From: Thalassospira profundimaris WP0211
GTDB taxonomy: Bacteria; Pseudomonadota; Alphaproteobacteria; Rhodospirillales; Thalassospiraceae
Direction: 5' to 3'
Length of the DNA: 64,000 nucleotides
NCBI RefSeq assembly: GCF_000300275.1
Contig: NZ_AMRN01000009.1
Location: forward strand, 62,001 to 126,000
Both the position numbers and the translations under genes were made by a program. Of the stretch, positions 46,789 to 56,107 are shown piece by piece. Position 1 is the first letter of the stretch, and each line of letters opens with the position of its first letter. The notes beneath the pieces were generated by a model. The model was not told the origin of the DNA, did no database searches, and was given only the letters and a program-made list of their open reading frames with translations.

Positions 46789-47274
46789 ATGATGGACGAC
46801 GCTGAATTCAGCGCATGGCAAAAGAAGGTGGAGGGAACCAACATTTCCTCGACCACGCTTTTGGCGACCGACTATCTGAACCATTTCAACGAGATCGTCA
46901 TGCTGCTCGAAATGGTGCCCGACATGCCTGACATGATCGAGGACTGCAAGGAATGGGCGCCGAAAAGCTATCAGGAGCATTTCCGCGACAGTGCCTTTTC
47001 CGACAAGGAACTGGCGATTGAGGCCTATGAACACGTCCCGCCAAGGTTCCGTCGACCGTTCGAGGAAACCATCGAGCACCTCAATACGATCGTGGCACAC
47101 GCGGTTTCGCAGCTTGAAACCATCATCGAGACGGGTGATGAAGACCTGTTGCGCGTGACGGCCAGTGCAGTAACCACCTCGCTTCAGAAATTCATGGATG
47201 TCGCCAGTGGCATTATCCACGGTTCGGCCAAAACCATGAGCCAGGACGAGATCGACGCGGCCCTGGCACTTTAA
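46789..47274 (+). CDS. Hypothetical helical protein with FliM-like C-terminal motif
   Basis: 161-aa soluble, mostly helical and acidic protein that I do not recognise. Its last residues read MSQDEIDAALAL, very close to the SQxEIDALL peptide at the N-terminus of FliM, which binds phosphorylated CheY. Such a motif at a C-terminus is also seen in some response-regulator partners, so a CheY-type contact is possible, but this is inference. No flagellar or chemotaxis genes flank it. ATG 46789 or 46792. Confidence 0.7.
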   Translation: MMDDAEFSAWQKKVEGTNISSTTLLATDYLNHFNEIVMLLEMVPDMPDMIEDCKEWAPKSYQEHFRDSAFSDKELAIEAYEHVPPRFRRPFEETIEHLNTIVAHAVSQLETIIETGDEDLLRVTASAVTTSLQKFMDVASGIIHGSAKTMSQDEIDAALAL

Positions 47275-47303
47275 TTGTTGCCGACGTTTTCATGTATGCG
47301 GAC

Positions 47304-47340
47304 AAAAAAACCGGGACTGCGATCAGCCCCGGTTTTGTTT
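47304..47340. terminator. Terminator between convergent genes
   Basis: AAAACCGGG (47307-47315) pairs with CCCGGTTTT (47328-47336), with A-runs left and TGTTTTG right. Serves the plus-strand gene and probably the minus-strand one. Confidence 0.8.
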
Positions 47341-47365
47341 TGTCTGGTCGACACGTTAATCGCGA

Positions 47366-47941
47366 TCAGTCCGTCATTTTAGCGAGTTCACCATCAAGAC
47401 GGTCAATTTCGGACTGCAACAGCGGCAAGACATCGGCACGGGCGGATGCGACAATTTCCTGCATGTTTTCAAGGGCATGTTTGGCCATGCCGTTGGCATT
47501 TTGCTGCATGAACATGATCGTCATCTGGGCTTCGATATCGGAATAAAATCGACGTACACCGGTGATAATTGCCGGATCGACTTCAAAGGTGCGCTGGGAA
47601 TAGCGCATGGTTTCCCAAACCATATCGTCAAGCTTGTGGCGTTCGCGCGGGGCGAGGTTTGCCGCATGCCAGGTCATCGGGCCTTCGGGATAGTCGGCAA
47701 TCCAGGTTTCGACCTTCTCGATATTATCGACAAACTCCGCCTCAAGCGATCGTTCGAGGTTATAGACATCAGACGTGCTTTGATAACGGTCGAAATCGAC
47801 AGCAATTTCAAAACCGGCAAAGCTTGCCAGATACACACCCAGAACGGTTGATGCCAGAATGATGCACTGGGTAAGCCAGAACTCGGTATTGGGCTGGCCA
47901 CTTACGCTCAGAAAGCGAAACGGGGCGAAAAGTCCGCGCAT
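47366..47941 (-). CDS. Hypothetical membrane-anchored protein
   Basis: 191-aa protein with one hydrophobic helix near residues 24-44, followed by a long charged helical domain, probably periplasmic or cytosolic coiled coil. Not recognised. It begins 3 bases after the stop of the YbjQ-M48 gene, so it belongs to that operon and may work with the protease. Confidence 0.75.
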   Translation of the reverse strand: MRGLFAPFRFLSVSGQPNTEFWLTQCIILASTVLGVYLASFAGFEIAVDFDRYQSTSDVYNLERSLEAEFVDNIEKVETWIADYPEGPMTWHAANLAPRERHKLDDMVWETMRYSQRTFEVDPAIITGVRRFYSDIEAQMTIMFMQQNANGMAKHALENMQEIVASARADVLPLLQSEIDRLDGELAKMTD

Positions 47942-47944
47942 GGG

Positions 47945-49306
47945 CTAGTGTCCTGTATTGGTAAGATTGAATTGGTGGCGGTCTTCAAGCGCGCTTGCCG
48001 GGATTTCACCCGTGCGTAAAAGGAAATTCTCAAACGCGATTTGAAGATCAACCGGCTCTCCGATCGGAAGACCCTGTTCGCGTGCCATATCTTCAAGGCG
48101 TTCCACCCGATCACGCGGGTGCGGATGGGTTGAAAGATAATCCAGCAAACTGCGGTCGCCTTGAAGCTGTCCCAGCTTTGCAAAGGTGGTGGATGCTTCT
48201 GCGACATGGCCGTATTTGGCCATGAGGATGCGCAGGCTCCAGTCATCGGCATCGAGTTCCTGACTTCGGGAATAGTCCCGATCCGCCAGAAGTTTCGGCC
48301 AACTTGCCGCCCAGGTGGTCAGAACCGCATCGGTCTGAAACATCATGGCCGAAAGTGCGACACCGACGACCTCGCGGCCAATGCCTTCAAGGTGATCGCG
48401 CCCGTTATAATGACCGATTTCATGGCCAAGGATCGACAGCAACTCGTTCTCGGTATCGACCAGTTCAAGCATTCCGGTATGAACGAGCATCAGGCCACCG
48501 GGCAGTGCCGCGGCATTGGGGCTGTCATCGGGGATGATCAGAACGTCAAAGTCATAATCCTTTGCCGGGCCAATGGCCTCCTTGGGGATGGAATTGACCA
48601 GATCGAGAAGATAGCGTTCCGGCAGGCTGCGTTCATAATCTTCGCGATGTTCTGCGATCAGTCCGGGTTCAAGCTCCGACCAGATGGCAACTTCTTCCTG
48701 AACCGAAATGCTGTTTGCCGCCCATTCAACCGCGAGACCGCTTGCCGTATAAATCCCCCAGCAAATCAGAAGGAAAGCGATACTGCCCGACGCAAATTCG
48801 GCCAGAAGATTGCGATGGGAAATATTCACCCCGTCATCGGGAAGGGCAGATGGCCGACCACCCGTCGGGCGATGATCGGTATAAAGGGCGGTGCCCGAAA
48901 CGATCACCTCGATCATGCCGCGTCCGAGTTCGGCAGAATCAAAGCGCAGACCGATAATGTGGCTTGCACCCTTGGCATTGGTGCGAAGCCGCAAGATCGC
49001 CTCGCGCTTGGCCCTTGTGACGGTGGCTTCGTGTGCGGCCAGTCGACCGCCGACGAAAATGCGCAGGCGCGCCAGAAGATTGCGAAAACGGTCTTCGGCA
49101 ATGACGACCTTGCCGGTCACCAGTTTGCTGTCATGCAACGTGATGTCATCGGGAACTGCATCCCCGGAATCAAGATATTGATGGGGCAGCAATGCTTCGT
49201 CGCGTCTGAGCGCGCGTTCATGTGCCCCATCGGCCAAGCGGCCGGTTATATAAGCTATTCCGATCAGGATGGTCAGGGCAATTCCCGGAAGAAACAGATC
49301 TTCCAT
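47945..49306 (-). CDS. YbjQ-M48 metalloprotease fusion
   Basis: 453-aa membrane protein. TM1 is at about residues 5-22. Residues about 60-145 (VTGKVVIAEDRFRNLLARLR, then a strand with IVSGTALY) resemble the YbjQ/DUF74 fold. A second helix lies at about 172-195, then an M48 peptidase domain from about 240. The zinc site is HEIGH (295-299) with the third ligand E350 (SQELDADD), and STHPHPRDRVERL follows as in HtpX/BepA-like proteases. The gene is next to a stand-alone YbjQ gene. Substrate unknown; membrane or envelope protein quality control is a guess. Confidence 0.88.
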   Translation of the reverse strand: MEDLFLPGIALTILIGIAYITGRLADGAHERALRRDEALLPHQYLDSGDAVPDDITLHDSKLVTGKVVIAEDRFRNLLARLRIFVGGRLAAHEATVTRAKREAILRLRTNAKGASHIIGLRFDSAELGRGMIEVIVSGTALYTDHRPTGGRPSALPDDGVNISHRNLLAEFASGSIAFLLICWGIYTASGLAVEWAANSISVQEEVAIWSELEPGLIAEHREDYERSLPERYLLDLVNSIPKEAIGPAKDYDFDVLIIPDDSPNAAALPGGLMLVHTGMLELVDTENELLSILGHEIGHYNGRDHLEGIGREVVGVALSAMMFQTDAVLTTWAASWPKLLADRDYSRSQELDADDWSLRILMAKYGHVAEASTTFAKLGQLQGDRSLLDYLSTHPHPRDRVERLEDMAREQGLPIGEPVDLQIAFENFLLRTGEIPASALEDRHQFNLTNTGH

Positions 49307-49324
49307 GGTATTGTGCCTGCCCTG

Positions 49325-49669
49325 TTATTTCAGTCGTACGGCTGTGCCGTATGCGAAAATCTCAGCCGCCTTGTAGGCCACCTGTGACGTTGCGAAATGC
49401 ACATCCACAACTGCGTCGGCATCCAATTTTTGGGCTTGGGCAATCAGGCGGCTGGTGGCTTCCTGCTGGGCGTCTTCCAGAAGCCGGGTGTAGGAACGTA
49501 CTTCACCCCCGAACAGGTTTTTCAGCATCGCAAAAATATCGAAAAGGAAGTTGCGGCTGCGCACGGAACTGCCAAAGACAATACCAAGGTTTTCAGTGAT
49601 TTCGCGGCCTGGAATATGGGAAATGGTTACCGCCGCCATTTCGGCGGCCGCATTGGGGCTGTGGGTCAT
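49325..49669 (-). CDS. YbjQ/DUF74 family protein
   Basis: 114-aa YbjQ-type protein: GREITENLGIVFGSSVRSRN, LLEDAQQEATSRLIAQA and a final GTAVRLK. The family is small, oligomeric, and sometimes called putative heavy-metal-binding; function is unproven. First gene of the YbjQ, YbjQ-M48, membrane-protein operon. Confidence 0.9.
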   Translation of the reverse strand: MTHSPNAAAEMAAVTISHIPGREITENLGIVFGSSVRSRNFLFDIFAMLKNLFGGEVRSYTRLLEDAQQEATSRLIAQAQKLDADAVVDVHFATSQVAYKAAEIFAYGTAVRLK

Positions 49670-49928
49670 GTTGTTTGCTCGTATTTTAATTTGTGTTTAT
49701 TGCCGTGTTTTCACGGTCGCGAGCAATAGATCGGGATGAAGCCGATTTTGCAAGTCATTATCAACACGCTAAGTTGTTGATAAGAATAAAATCACGCTCA
49801 AAACCAATGTGCTTGCTGGTTTCAAGGCTTTGCATTTCTGCCATGCAAGAATGGTGATCTTGTCTGAAACATGGGATATTGCGCATTACGTAATTGACAG
49901 CGCGCAGGGGCGATCCTATTCCAACATC

Positions 49929-51605
49929 ATGACAAAGAAGCTTGCCATTGCGATTGCCCAACTCAACCCGATTGTCGGTGATGTCACCGGGAACCGGGAC
50001 AAGGTTGTGGCTGCCTGGGAAACTGCGGCCGATCAGGCTGCGGACGTGGTTCTGTATTCTGAACTGGTCCTGTCGGGCTATCCGCCCGAGGACCTTGTGA
50101 TGAAGCCGGCCTTCATGCGCCATCTTCATGACGCGGTCGAATTCATCTGCGAACACACGGCCAAACGCAAAGATGGTCCGGCCTTGCTGTTGACCACGCC
50201 ATGGGAAGTCGATGGCACGCGCCATAATGCGGTGTTGCTGATTGATCAGGGCAAGATCGTTGATGTGCGCGCCAAGAATGATTTGCCCAATTATGGCGTG
50301 TTTGATGAAAAACGCGTCTTTGCCGCAGGTCCGATGCCGACCCCGATTTCATTCAAGGGCGTCAAGCTGGGTGTGCCGATCTGCGAAGATGTCTGGACGC
50401 CGCATGTTGTTGCCCATCTGGCGAACGCGGGGGCAGAAATCTTCCTTGTGCCGAACGGGTCACCGTTTGAAGCCGACAAGGACGATTTGCGCCGCAAGCT
50501 GATCGAGGACCGGGTCCGCGAAAGCGGCAAGCCGATGATTTATTGTAACGAAGTCGGCGGTCAGGATGAGCTGGTGTTTGACGGCGGATCATTTGGCCTG
50601 AACGGCGATGGATCGCTTGCCGTGGCTTTGCCGGCCTTTGCCGAGGATGTGGTGCTGACCACCTGGCAACAGGATGAAAACGGTAAATGGCGTTGCGCGG
50701 ATGACGCGCCGAAGGTTGGCTATCCCACCGGGCTTGATGCGATCTATCAGGCGCTGGTTCTGGGCCTGCGTGACTATGTGAATAAAAACGGTTTCCCCGG
50801 CGTCGTGATCGGCATGTCGGGCGGGATCGACAGTGCGCTTTCGGCCGCGGTTGCCGTGGATGCGCTGGGCTCGGACCGAGTGCGTCTGGTGATGATGCCA
50901 TCGCCTTATACCTCGGCCGAGAGCCTTGAGGATGCGGAGCTTTGCGCAGGCATGCTCAAGACCGGGATCGAGAGCATCAATATCGGTCCGGCCATGGCCG
51001 CGTTCGAACAGATGCTCGCCCCCGCCTTTGAAGGCCGGGATGCCGACATTACCGAAGAAAACATTCAGGCCCGTTCGCGCGGGATTATCCTGATGGGGCT
51101 TTCAAACAAGTTTGGCCACATGGTGCTGACCACCGGCAACAAGTCGGAAATGTCGGTTGGCTATGCGACGCTTTATGGCGATATGTGTGGTGGCTATTCG
51201 GTTCTGAAGGACCTTTATAAAACGACCGTGTTTAATCTGTGCCACTGGCGCAATGAACACAAACCGGTTGGGGCAATCGGCCCGGATGGCATGGTGATCC
51301 CGGAACGGATTATCACCAAGCCGCCATCGGCCGAGCTTCGCCCGGATCAGAAAGACGAAGATAGTCTGCCGCCTTATGATGTTTTGGATGATATCCTGCA
51401 TCAGATGATTGAAGGTGAGCGGTCTGTTCGCGATATCGTGGATAGCGGTCACGATGAGGCAACAGTACGCCGGGTCTGGCGATTGCTGGATCGGGCGGAA
51501 TATAAACGCCGCCAGGCACCCCCGGGGGTCAAGATTACCCCGCGTGCCTTTGGCCGTGACCGTCGCTATCCGATTACCAATGGTTTCACTAACCTTGTTA
51601 CGTGA
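49929..51605 (+). CDS. nadE: Glutamine-dependent NAD synthetase
   Basis: 558-aa two-domain enzyme for the last step of NAD synthesis. The N-terminal nitrilase-type glutaminase has the triad E45 (YSELVLSGYPP), K116 (KNDLPNYGVF) and C152 (PICEDVW). The C-terminal synthetase has the PP-loop SGGIDS at 297-302. The ATG at 49929 is the family start; 40 upstream residues in the longer frame are unsupported. Followed by gltX after 14 bases. Confidence 0.95.
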   Translation: MTKKLAIAIAQLNPIVGDVTGNRDKVVAAWETAADQAADVVLYSELVLSGYPPEDLVMKPAFMRHLHDAVEFICEHTAKRKDGPALLLTTPWEVDGTRHNAVLLIDQGKIVDVRAKNDLPNYGVFDEKRVFAAGPMPTPISFKGVKLGVPICEDVWTPHVVAHLANAGAEIFLVPNGSPFEADKDDLRRKLIEDRVRESGKPMIYCNEVGGQDELVFDGGSFGLNGDGSLAVALPAFAEDVVLTTWQQDENGKWRCADDAPKVGYPTGLDAIYQALVLGLRDYVNKNGFPGVVIGMSGGIDSALSAAVAVDALGSDRVRLVMMPSPYTSAESLEDAELCAGMLKTGIESINIGPAMAAFEQMLAPAFEGRDADITEENIQARSRGIILMGLSNKFGHMVLTTGNKSEMSVGYATLYGDMCGGYSVLKDLYKTTVFNLCHWRNEHKPVGAIGPDGMVIPERIITKPPSAELRPDQKDEDSLPPYDVLDDILHQMIEGERSVRDIVDSGHDEATVRRVWRLLDRAEYKRRQAPPGVKITPRAFGRDRRYPITNGFTNLVT

Positions 51606-51619
51606 TTGAAAAGTTTGAA

Positions 51620-52972
51620 ATGACAAAACCTGTTCTGCGATTTGCCCCCAGCCCGACCGGGCTTCTTCACGTCGGTAACGCCCGTGTGGCGCTGATGAAC
51701 TGGCTTTATGCCCGTAAATCAGGCGGGAAATTCATCCTGCGCTTTGACGATACCGATCCGGTACGCTCCAAAGACGAATATGTCGATGCGATCCGTGAAG
51801 ATCTGACCTGGCTTGGCATCGACTGGGATCAGGAAGAACGTCAAAGCCTGCGTCAGGATAAATATGATGCGGCGATTGATGACCTGAAAAAGCGTGAACT
51901 GCTTTATCCGTGCTACGAGACCGAGGGCGAACTCAACTGGAAACGCAAGGCCGCCCGCCAGCGTCACCAGCCCTTTATCTATGACCGGAAGGCTTTGACG
52001 CTATCTGATGAAGAAATTGCCGCCCTTGAGGCCGAAGGCCGCAAGCCGCATTGGCGTTTCCTTCTGACCGACGGCATGGTCGAATGGGATGACCTGACGC
52101 GCGGGATTTGCTCGTTTGATACCGAACATGTGTCCGATCCGGTCCTGATCCGTGAAGATGGATCGTTGCTTTATATGTTGGGCTCGGTGGTGGATGACCT
52201 TGAAATGGGTGTTACCCATATCATCCGCGGCGAAGACCATGTGACCAATACCGTTTCGCAGATCTTGCTTTATCTCGCCCTTGGCGGGAAGCCAGGCGCG
52301 CTTGAATTTGCCCATATGCCGCTTCTGGCCGGGCCGGGTGGTTCGCAGCTTTCAAAACGTCTTGGTAGTCTTTCGCTGCGCGAGTTGCGCAATGACGGGT
52401 TTGAGGTCGAGGCGCTTGTTGGTCTTCTGACCGGCCTTGGCGCATCGGACAAGATTGAGCCAGCAGACCTTTCCCAAGTGCTTGAGAAATTCGATCTTGA
52501 TCATTATGGCCGTTCCACGCCGAAATTCGATCCGGCCGAACTGGCAAGCCTCAATGAAAAAGTCATTCACGAAATGTCGTTTGAGGCCGCCAAACCAAAG
52601 CTTGAAGCGGCTGGCATGGCAGATGCCGACGAGATGTTCTGGAATGCGGTGCGCGGTAATTGCTGGCGCGTGGCAGAGGCGCTGGAATGGTGGGATGTGA
52701 TCCACAAAAACGTCATTCCGGAAATCGATGCCGAGGATGCCGAGTTCCTCAAACAGGCCGCCGATATGCTGCCCGAAGGCGAGCTTGACGGCACCAGCTG
52801 GAAAACCTGGACCACAGCACTTAAGGAAGAAACCGGGCGCAAGGGCAAGCAGCTTTTCATGCCGCTGCGCAAGGCGTTGACCGCGCGTGAACATGGTCCG
52901 GAAATGTCGACGATGCTGGTTCTGATCGGGTCTGAAAAGGCGCGTGACCGGTTGTGTGGGAAGGCGGTCTAA
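51620..52972 (+). CDS. gltX: Glutamyl-tRNA synthetase
   Basis: 450-aa class I synthetase. The HIGH motif is HVGN (in PTGLLHVGNAR). The KMSKS site reads QLSKR (GGSQLSKRLGS), a variant seen in the shorter alphaproteobacterial GluRS group. No C-terminal discriminator domain beyond the usual size. The start at 51620 has GAAAAG upstream. Alphaproteobacteria often carry two GluRS genes; whether this one charges tRNA-Glu, tRNA-Gln or both cannot be told here. Confidence 0.92.
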   Translation: MTKPVLRFAPSPTGLLHVGNARVALMNWLYARKSGGKFILRFDDTDPVRSKDEYVDAIREDLTWLGIDWDQEERQSLRQDKYDAAIDDLKKRELLYPCYETEGELNWKRKAARQRHQPFIYDRKALTLSDEEIAALEAEGRKPHWRFLLTDGMVEWDDLTRGICSFDTEHVSDPVLIREDGSLLYMLGSVVDDLEMGVTHIIRGEDHVTNTVSQILLYLALGGKPGALEFAHMPLLAGPGGSQLSKRLGSLSLRELRNDGFEVEALVGLLTGLGASDKIEPADLSQVLEKFDLDHYGRSTPKFDPAELASLNEKVIHEMSFEAAKPKLEAAGMADADEMFWNAVRGNCWRVAEALEWWDVIHKNVIPEIDAEDAEFLKQAADMLPEGELDGTSWKTWTTALKEETGRKGKQLFMPLRKALTAREHGPEMSTMLVLIGSEKARDRLCGKAV

Positions 52973-53039
52973 GCAACTGCTTTGATCGCCGGAAAATGCA
53001 CGCATTTGACCCGAAAACACAGCCAAACGGACATTTGAA

Positions 53040-54416
53040 ATGACCAAAACCCTTCGCATCTTTGATACGCTCACCCGCGAAAAGCAGGTGTTCGCGCCGA
53101 TTGATCCCGATCACGTGCGCCTCTATGTCTGCGGCCCGACGGTTTATGACTATGCCCATGTCGGCAATGCCCGCCCGGTGGTGGTGTTTGATACGCTGGT
53201 GCGCGTGCTGCGCCATATGTATCCCAAGGTAACCTATGTGCGGAACGTCACGGACGTTGATGACAAGATCAACGCACGTGCCAAGGAAAGCGGCGAGCCG
53301 ATTTCCGAAATCACCAAACGCACCCATCAGGCCTATCTGGAAGATATGGGTGCGCTTAATGCCGCCAAGCCCGATATCGAACCGCGCGCGACCGAACATA
53401 TCGCGGAAATGATCGCCATGTGCGAAAGCCTTATCGAACAGGGCTTTGCCTATGCTGCCGAGGGCCATGTGCTGTTCTCGGTCGAGGCGTTTGAGGACTA
53501 TGGCAAGCTGTCGCGTCGTGACCGCAAGGAAATGATCGCCGGTGCCCGTGTGGAAGTCGCTCCTTATAAAAAAGACCCGGCCGATTTCGTTCTGTGGAAA
53601 CCGTCGAGTGATGATATTCCGGGATGGGATAGCCCGTGGGGCAGGGGACGCCCGGGCTGGCATATTGAATGCTCTGCCATGTCGACGCGTTATCTGGGCG
53701 AGAATTTTGACATCCATGGCGGTGGTTCGGATCTGGTGTTCCCGCACCATGAAAATGAACTGGCGCAAAGCTGCTGCGCCAACAAGGGCTCCAGCTACGC
53801 CAAATACTGGATGCATAACGGCCATCTGATGGTCGAAGGCGAAAAGATGTCCAAGTCATTGGGCAACTTCGTCACCGTGCATGAGCTGCTTGAAAAATGG
53901 CCGGGTGAGGCGATCCGTCTGGCGATGATGGGGACCCATTATCATCAGCCGATCAACTGGACCGAAGAAAACCTGCGTCAGGCCAAAGAGGCGCTTGATC
54001 GTTTTTATACGGCCCTGCGCCAAAGTTCTGACGTGACCCCGGAAAATATGCCGGTACCGCGTGCGGTGCTTGATGCGCTGTGTGATGACCTCAATACGCC
54101 GCTTGCGATTTCGGAATTCCATAACCTTGTGACCAAGTTCAACAAGGCGGAAAAGAAGTTCGAACGTGCTGAGGCCAAAGGTGAAATCCTTGCTGCGGCA
54201 AAGCTTCTGGGCATTCTTGAAGCGGATCCCGAAGCCTGGTTCACCGGATCAGCCGATGAAGACGAGGCGGCCGAGATCGACGGGCTTATTGCCCAGCGTG
54301 CGGACGCCAAGAAGAACAAGGATTTCGCAACGGCGGACAAAATCCGTGATGACCTTCTGGCACGCGGCATCATCCTTGAAGACTTCAAGGAAGGTACAAG
54401 CTGGAAGCGGGTATAG
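53040..54416 (+). CDS. cysS: Cysteinyl-tRNA synthetase
   Basis: 458-aa class I synthetase. HIGH site HVGN, zinc-type C in [26 protein letters not shown], the [14 protein letters not shown] block, and KMSKS intact as [11 protein letters not shown]. Length is usual for CysS. It follows gltX after 67 bases and ends at a strong terminator. Confidence 0.96.
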   Translation: MTKTLRIFDTLTREKQVFAPIDPDHVRLYVCGPTVYDYAHVGNARPVVVFDTLVRVLRHMYPKVTYVRNVTDVDDKINARAKESGEPISEITKRTHQAYLEDMGALNAAKPDIEPRATEHIAEMIAMCESLIEQGFAYAAEGHVLFSVEAFEDYGKLSRRDRKEMIAGARVEVAPYKKDPADFVLWKPSSDDIPGWDSPWGRGRPGWHIECSAMSTRYLGENFDIHGGGSDLVFPHHENELAQSCCANKGSSYAKYWMHNGHLMVEGEKMSKSLGNFVTVHELLEKWPGEAIRLAMMGTHYHQPINWTEENLRQAKEALDRFYTALRQSSDVTPENMPVPRAVLDALCDDLNTPLAISEFHNLVTKFNKAEKKFERAEAKGEILAAAKLLGILEADPEAWFTGSADEDEAAEIDGLIAQRADAKKNKDFATADKIRDDLLARGIILEDFKEGTSWKRV

Positions 54417-54443
54417 AAAATTCTAAGTATCTTAGATGCTTTT

Positions 54444-54480
54444 AAAGGCCGAGGAGACCTCTCCTTGGCCTTTGTTTGTT
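54444..54480 (+). terminator. Terminator after cysS
   Basis: 14-bp stem with one G-T pair (54444-54457 with 54460-54473), then GTTTGTTTTA. Confidence 0.85.
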
Positions 54481-54606
54481 TTACCGTGATTGACATGCAC
54501 AAACGAAGATGGGGACTTTTTGGGGTTTGTTGGATATTATTTTTCAACCTATGGTTATGTTTGTGGTATAAGCGGGATTGGTTCTTTTAGCTTTCAGGAG
54601 GGGATG

Positions 54607-55323
54607 ATGGCTACCGGGGTGAAGACCAAAGGTTCACAAAAAGGCGAACGAATTCCGTCAGACCAGCAGGTAAAGGCTGAAAAAGCAGCCACAATGTCAC
54701 CACAAAAAATCGGGTTAGGTGTGATCGTTATTATTGCATTGTGTTTGAACCCAATGATTTTTGCCAACTTCCTTCGGGACGTATTTCTCAACGTTTTAGA
54801 CGAAGGGGGTATCTTCGACGCGTATAATATCAGTTATTACGTATTTGGTTACATCGTCCTGATTCTTGTCGCTATTTTACTCGCGCAGCAGCTTCCTAAG
54901 GTACAATCTGTTCTCAATGGTCCCGTTTCTCGAGGTGAGAATAACCTAGATTCAGTGGTTGAACGAATGGTGAATGAGTTGCGTTCACGGGCGAGAATGC
55001 ACCGCCGGTCTTGTGGCATGAATTTGTTAGTTATTGTGCTCGTGCTGTTTTGTTCGGGGCTTTTTATGATTTTTGCAGCCCAATTGATTGCAGGAGATCA
55101 AGGTCAGATACTTGGTAGCGCGCAAATCAACCAACAACTAGAAACTGAACACAGAAAAGAAACCAAACTGTTTGATGGAATTCCCGAACAACTACGAGAA
55201 ATTGTTACTTACTACGAGGATTCTGCAAAAGCGATCATGGGAAGCATTGCGGATCAGGAAGAGAGACTTGTTCAGGCAACAAAGTTGACCGTGGTAGAGC
55301 CTTCATCTGGGGGGGGGGAGTGA
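54607..55323 (+). CDS. Unknown membrane protein, 5' part of a broken gene
   Basis: 238-aa open frame with three hydrophobic segments: about 38-57 (IGLGVIVIIALCL), 78-100 (YYVFGYIVLILVAILL) and 138-162 (LLVIVLVLFCSGLFMIF), then a charged, coiled-coil-like tail. Unrecognised. The AGGAG six bases before ATG 54607 is a strong ribosome site. The frame ends just after a run of ten G (55309-55318). Dropping one G would let it read on into the next frame, so it may be the first part of a gene of about 433 aa. Lines here are near 38-47% G+C by hand count, versus about 60% nearby, which suggests transfer. Confidence 0.7.
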   Translation: MATGVKTKGSQKGERIPSDQQVKAEKAATMSPQKIGLGVIVIIALCLNPMIFANFLRDVFLNVLDEGGIFDAYNISYYVFGYIVLILVAILLAQQLPKVQSVLNGPVSRGENNLDSVVERMVNELRSRARMHRRSCGMNLLVIVLVLFCSGLFMIFAAQLIAGDQGQILGSAQINQQLETEHRKETKLFDGIPEQLREIVTYYEDSAKAIMGSIADQEERLVQATKLTVVEPSSGGGE

Positions 55324-55384
55324 AAACCGTATCGCGCTTGCGCAGATCCAAGCTACCTTCGACAGAGTAAGCAATGAACTTACA

Positions 55385-55908
55385 TTGAGTTTGGAGAAAC
55401 TCGAAGAATTTGTTGATGAATCCAGCACGAAACTGGCAATAGTTGCATCGGGTGGTGACATTTCATATGCCAATATCGCCAATAGAATTAGCAACCTTCA
55501 AGAAAAGTATGCTGAGATGCTTGCCAATGAGCATGATTCATTCGGAGATTACGAGTCACGTGAGAGAGCACAGCTAACTCGGATAACGATTATTAGACTG
55601 TTTGTTTTTTGGTTGCGATATATTTGGTTCAATTGCTTTACGGTATGTACAAATACAACAGTAAAGCTGCGGCGATTTATCTTGGTCGAGCTGATGCCTT
55701 GGCATTGCTTGGTGCGCACAAGCAATTGGACGACGCCAATAAACTCAAAGAATGGATCTCCATGCTGAGTGCTGAGGGGTATGATCTTGGGCACTCGCCT
55801 TCTAGCCCGTTGGAAATGACAATAAATACTATCGAGAAAATATTTGGTCGCAAAAATCATTCGTCTGAAGACAAAAAACAAAACAAGGAAGATTCGAAAA
55901 AGGGCTGA
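55385..55908 (+). pseudogene. Continuation of the broken membrane protein
   Basis: Two frames that continue the gene at 54607. From about 55319 to 55600 the second frame encodes a helical part (SLEKLEEFVDESSTKLAIV, then NLQEKYAEML). At a T6 run (55605-55610) the frame is lost. Adding one T restores the first frame and makes a clean hydrophobic helix (LFVFLVAIYLVQLLYGMY), then a hydrophilic tail ending at 55908 with KKQNKEDSKKG. So one protein with four membrane helices is broken by two homopolymer shifts. Both breaks could be sequencing errors, switchable repeats, or true decay. Confidence 0.65.
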
Positions 55909-55976
55909 AACTGGAGATAAGTGTTCTTCTCTACCCAAATCAGAACCAGTTCGTTCGCTGAAAATGAGCTGACAAT

Positions 55977-56006
55977 GCCACAACGTGATGTTGTGGCCCT
56001 TTTTTT
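55977..56006 (+). terminator. Terminator after the AT-rich islet
   Basis: GCCACAAC (55977-55984) pairs with GTTGTGGC (55990-55997) around GTGAT, followed by CCTTTTTTT. Confidence 0.85.
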
Positions 56007-56107
56007 GGGGGCGTCAACCGTGATCTATATTTGTGCAGATTTTTGCCCAAATCTTTATGGATCATGCTTTCTGATTGGTCCGAAGCAACGAAAAGGTGCT
56101 CTAAACC

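Noticed and set aside
48161-49387. 408-aa open frame on the plus strand
   Set aside because: Antisense to the YbjQ-M48 gene, whose HEIGH site and membrane helices are clear.
54490-54606. N-terminal extension of the AT-rich gene
   Set aside because: The residues before 54607 have no ribosome site, while AGGAG precedes ATG 54607 at ideal spacing.
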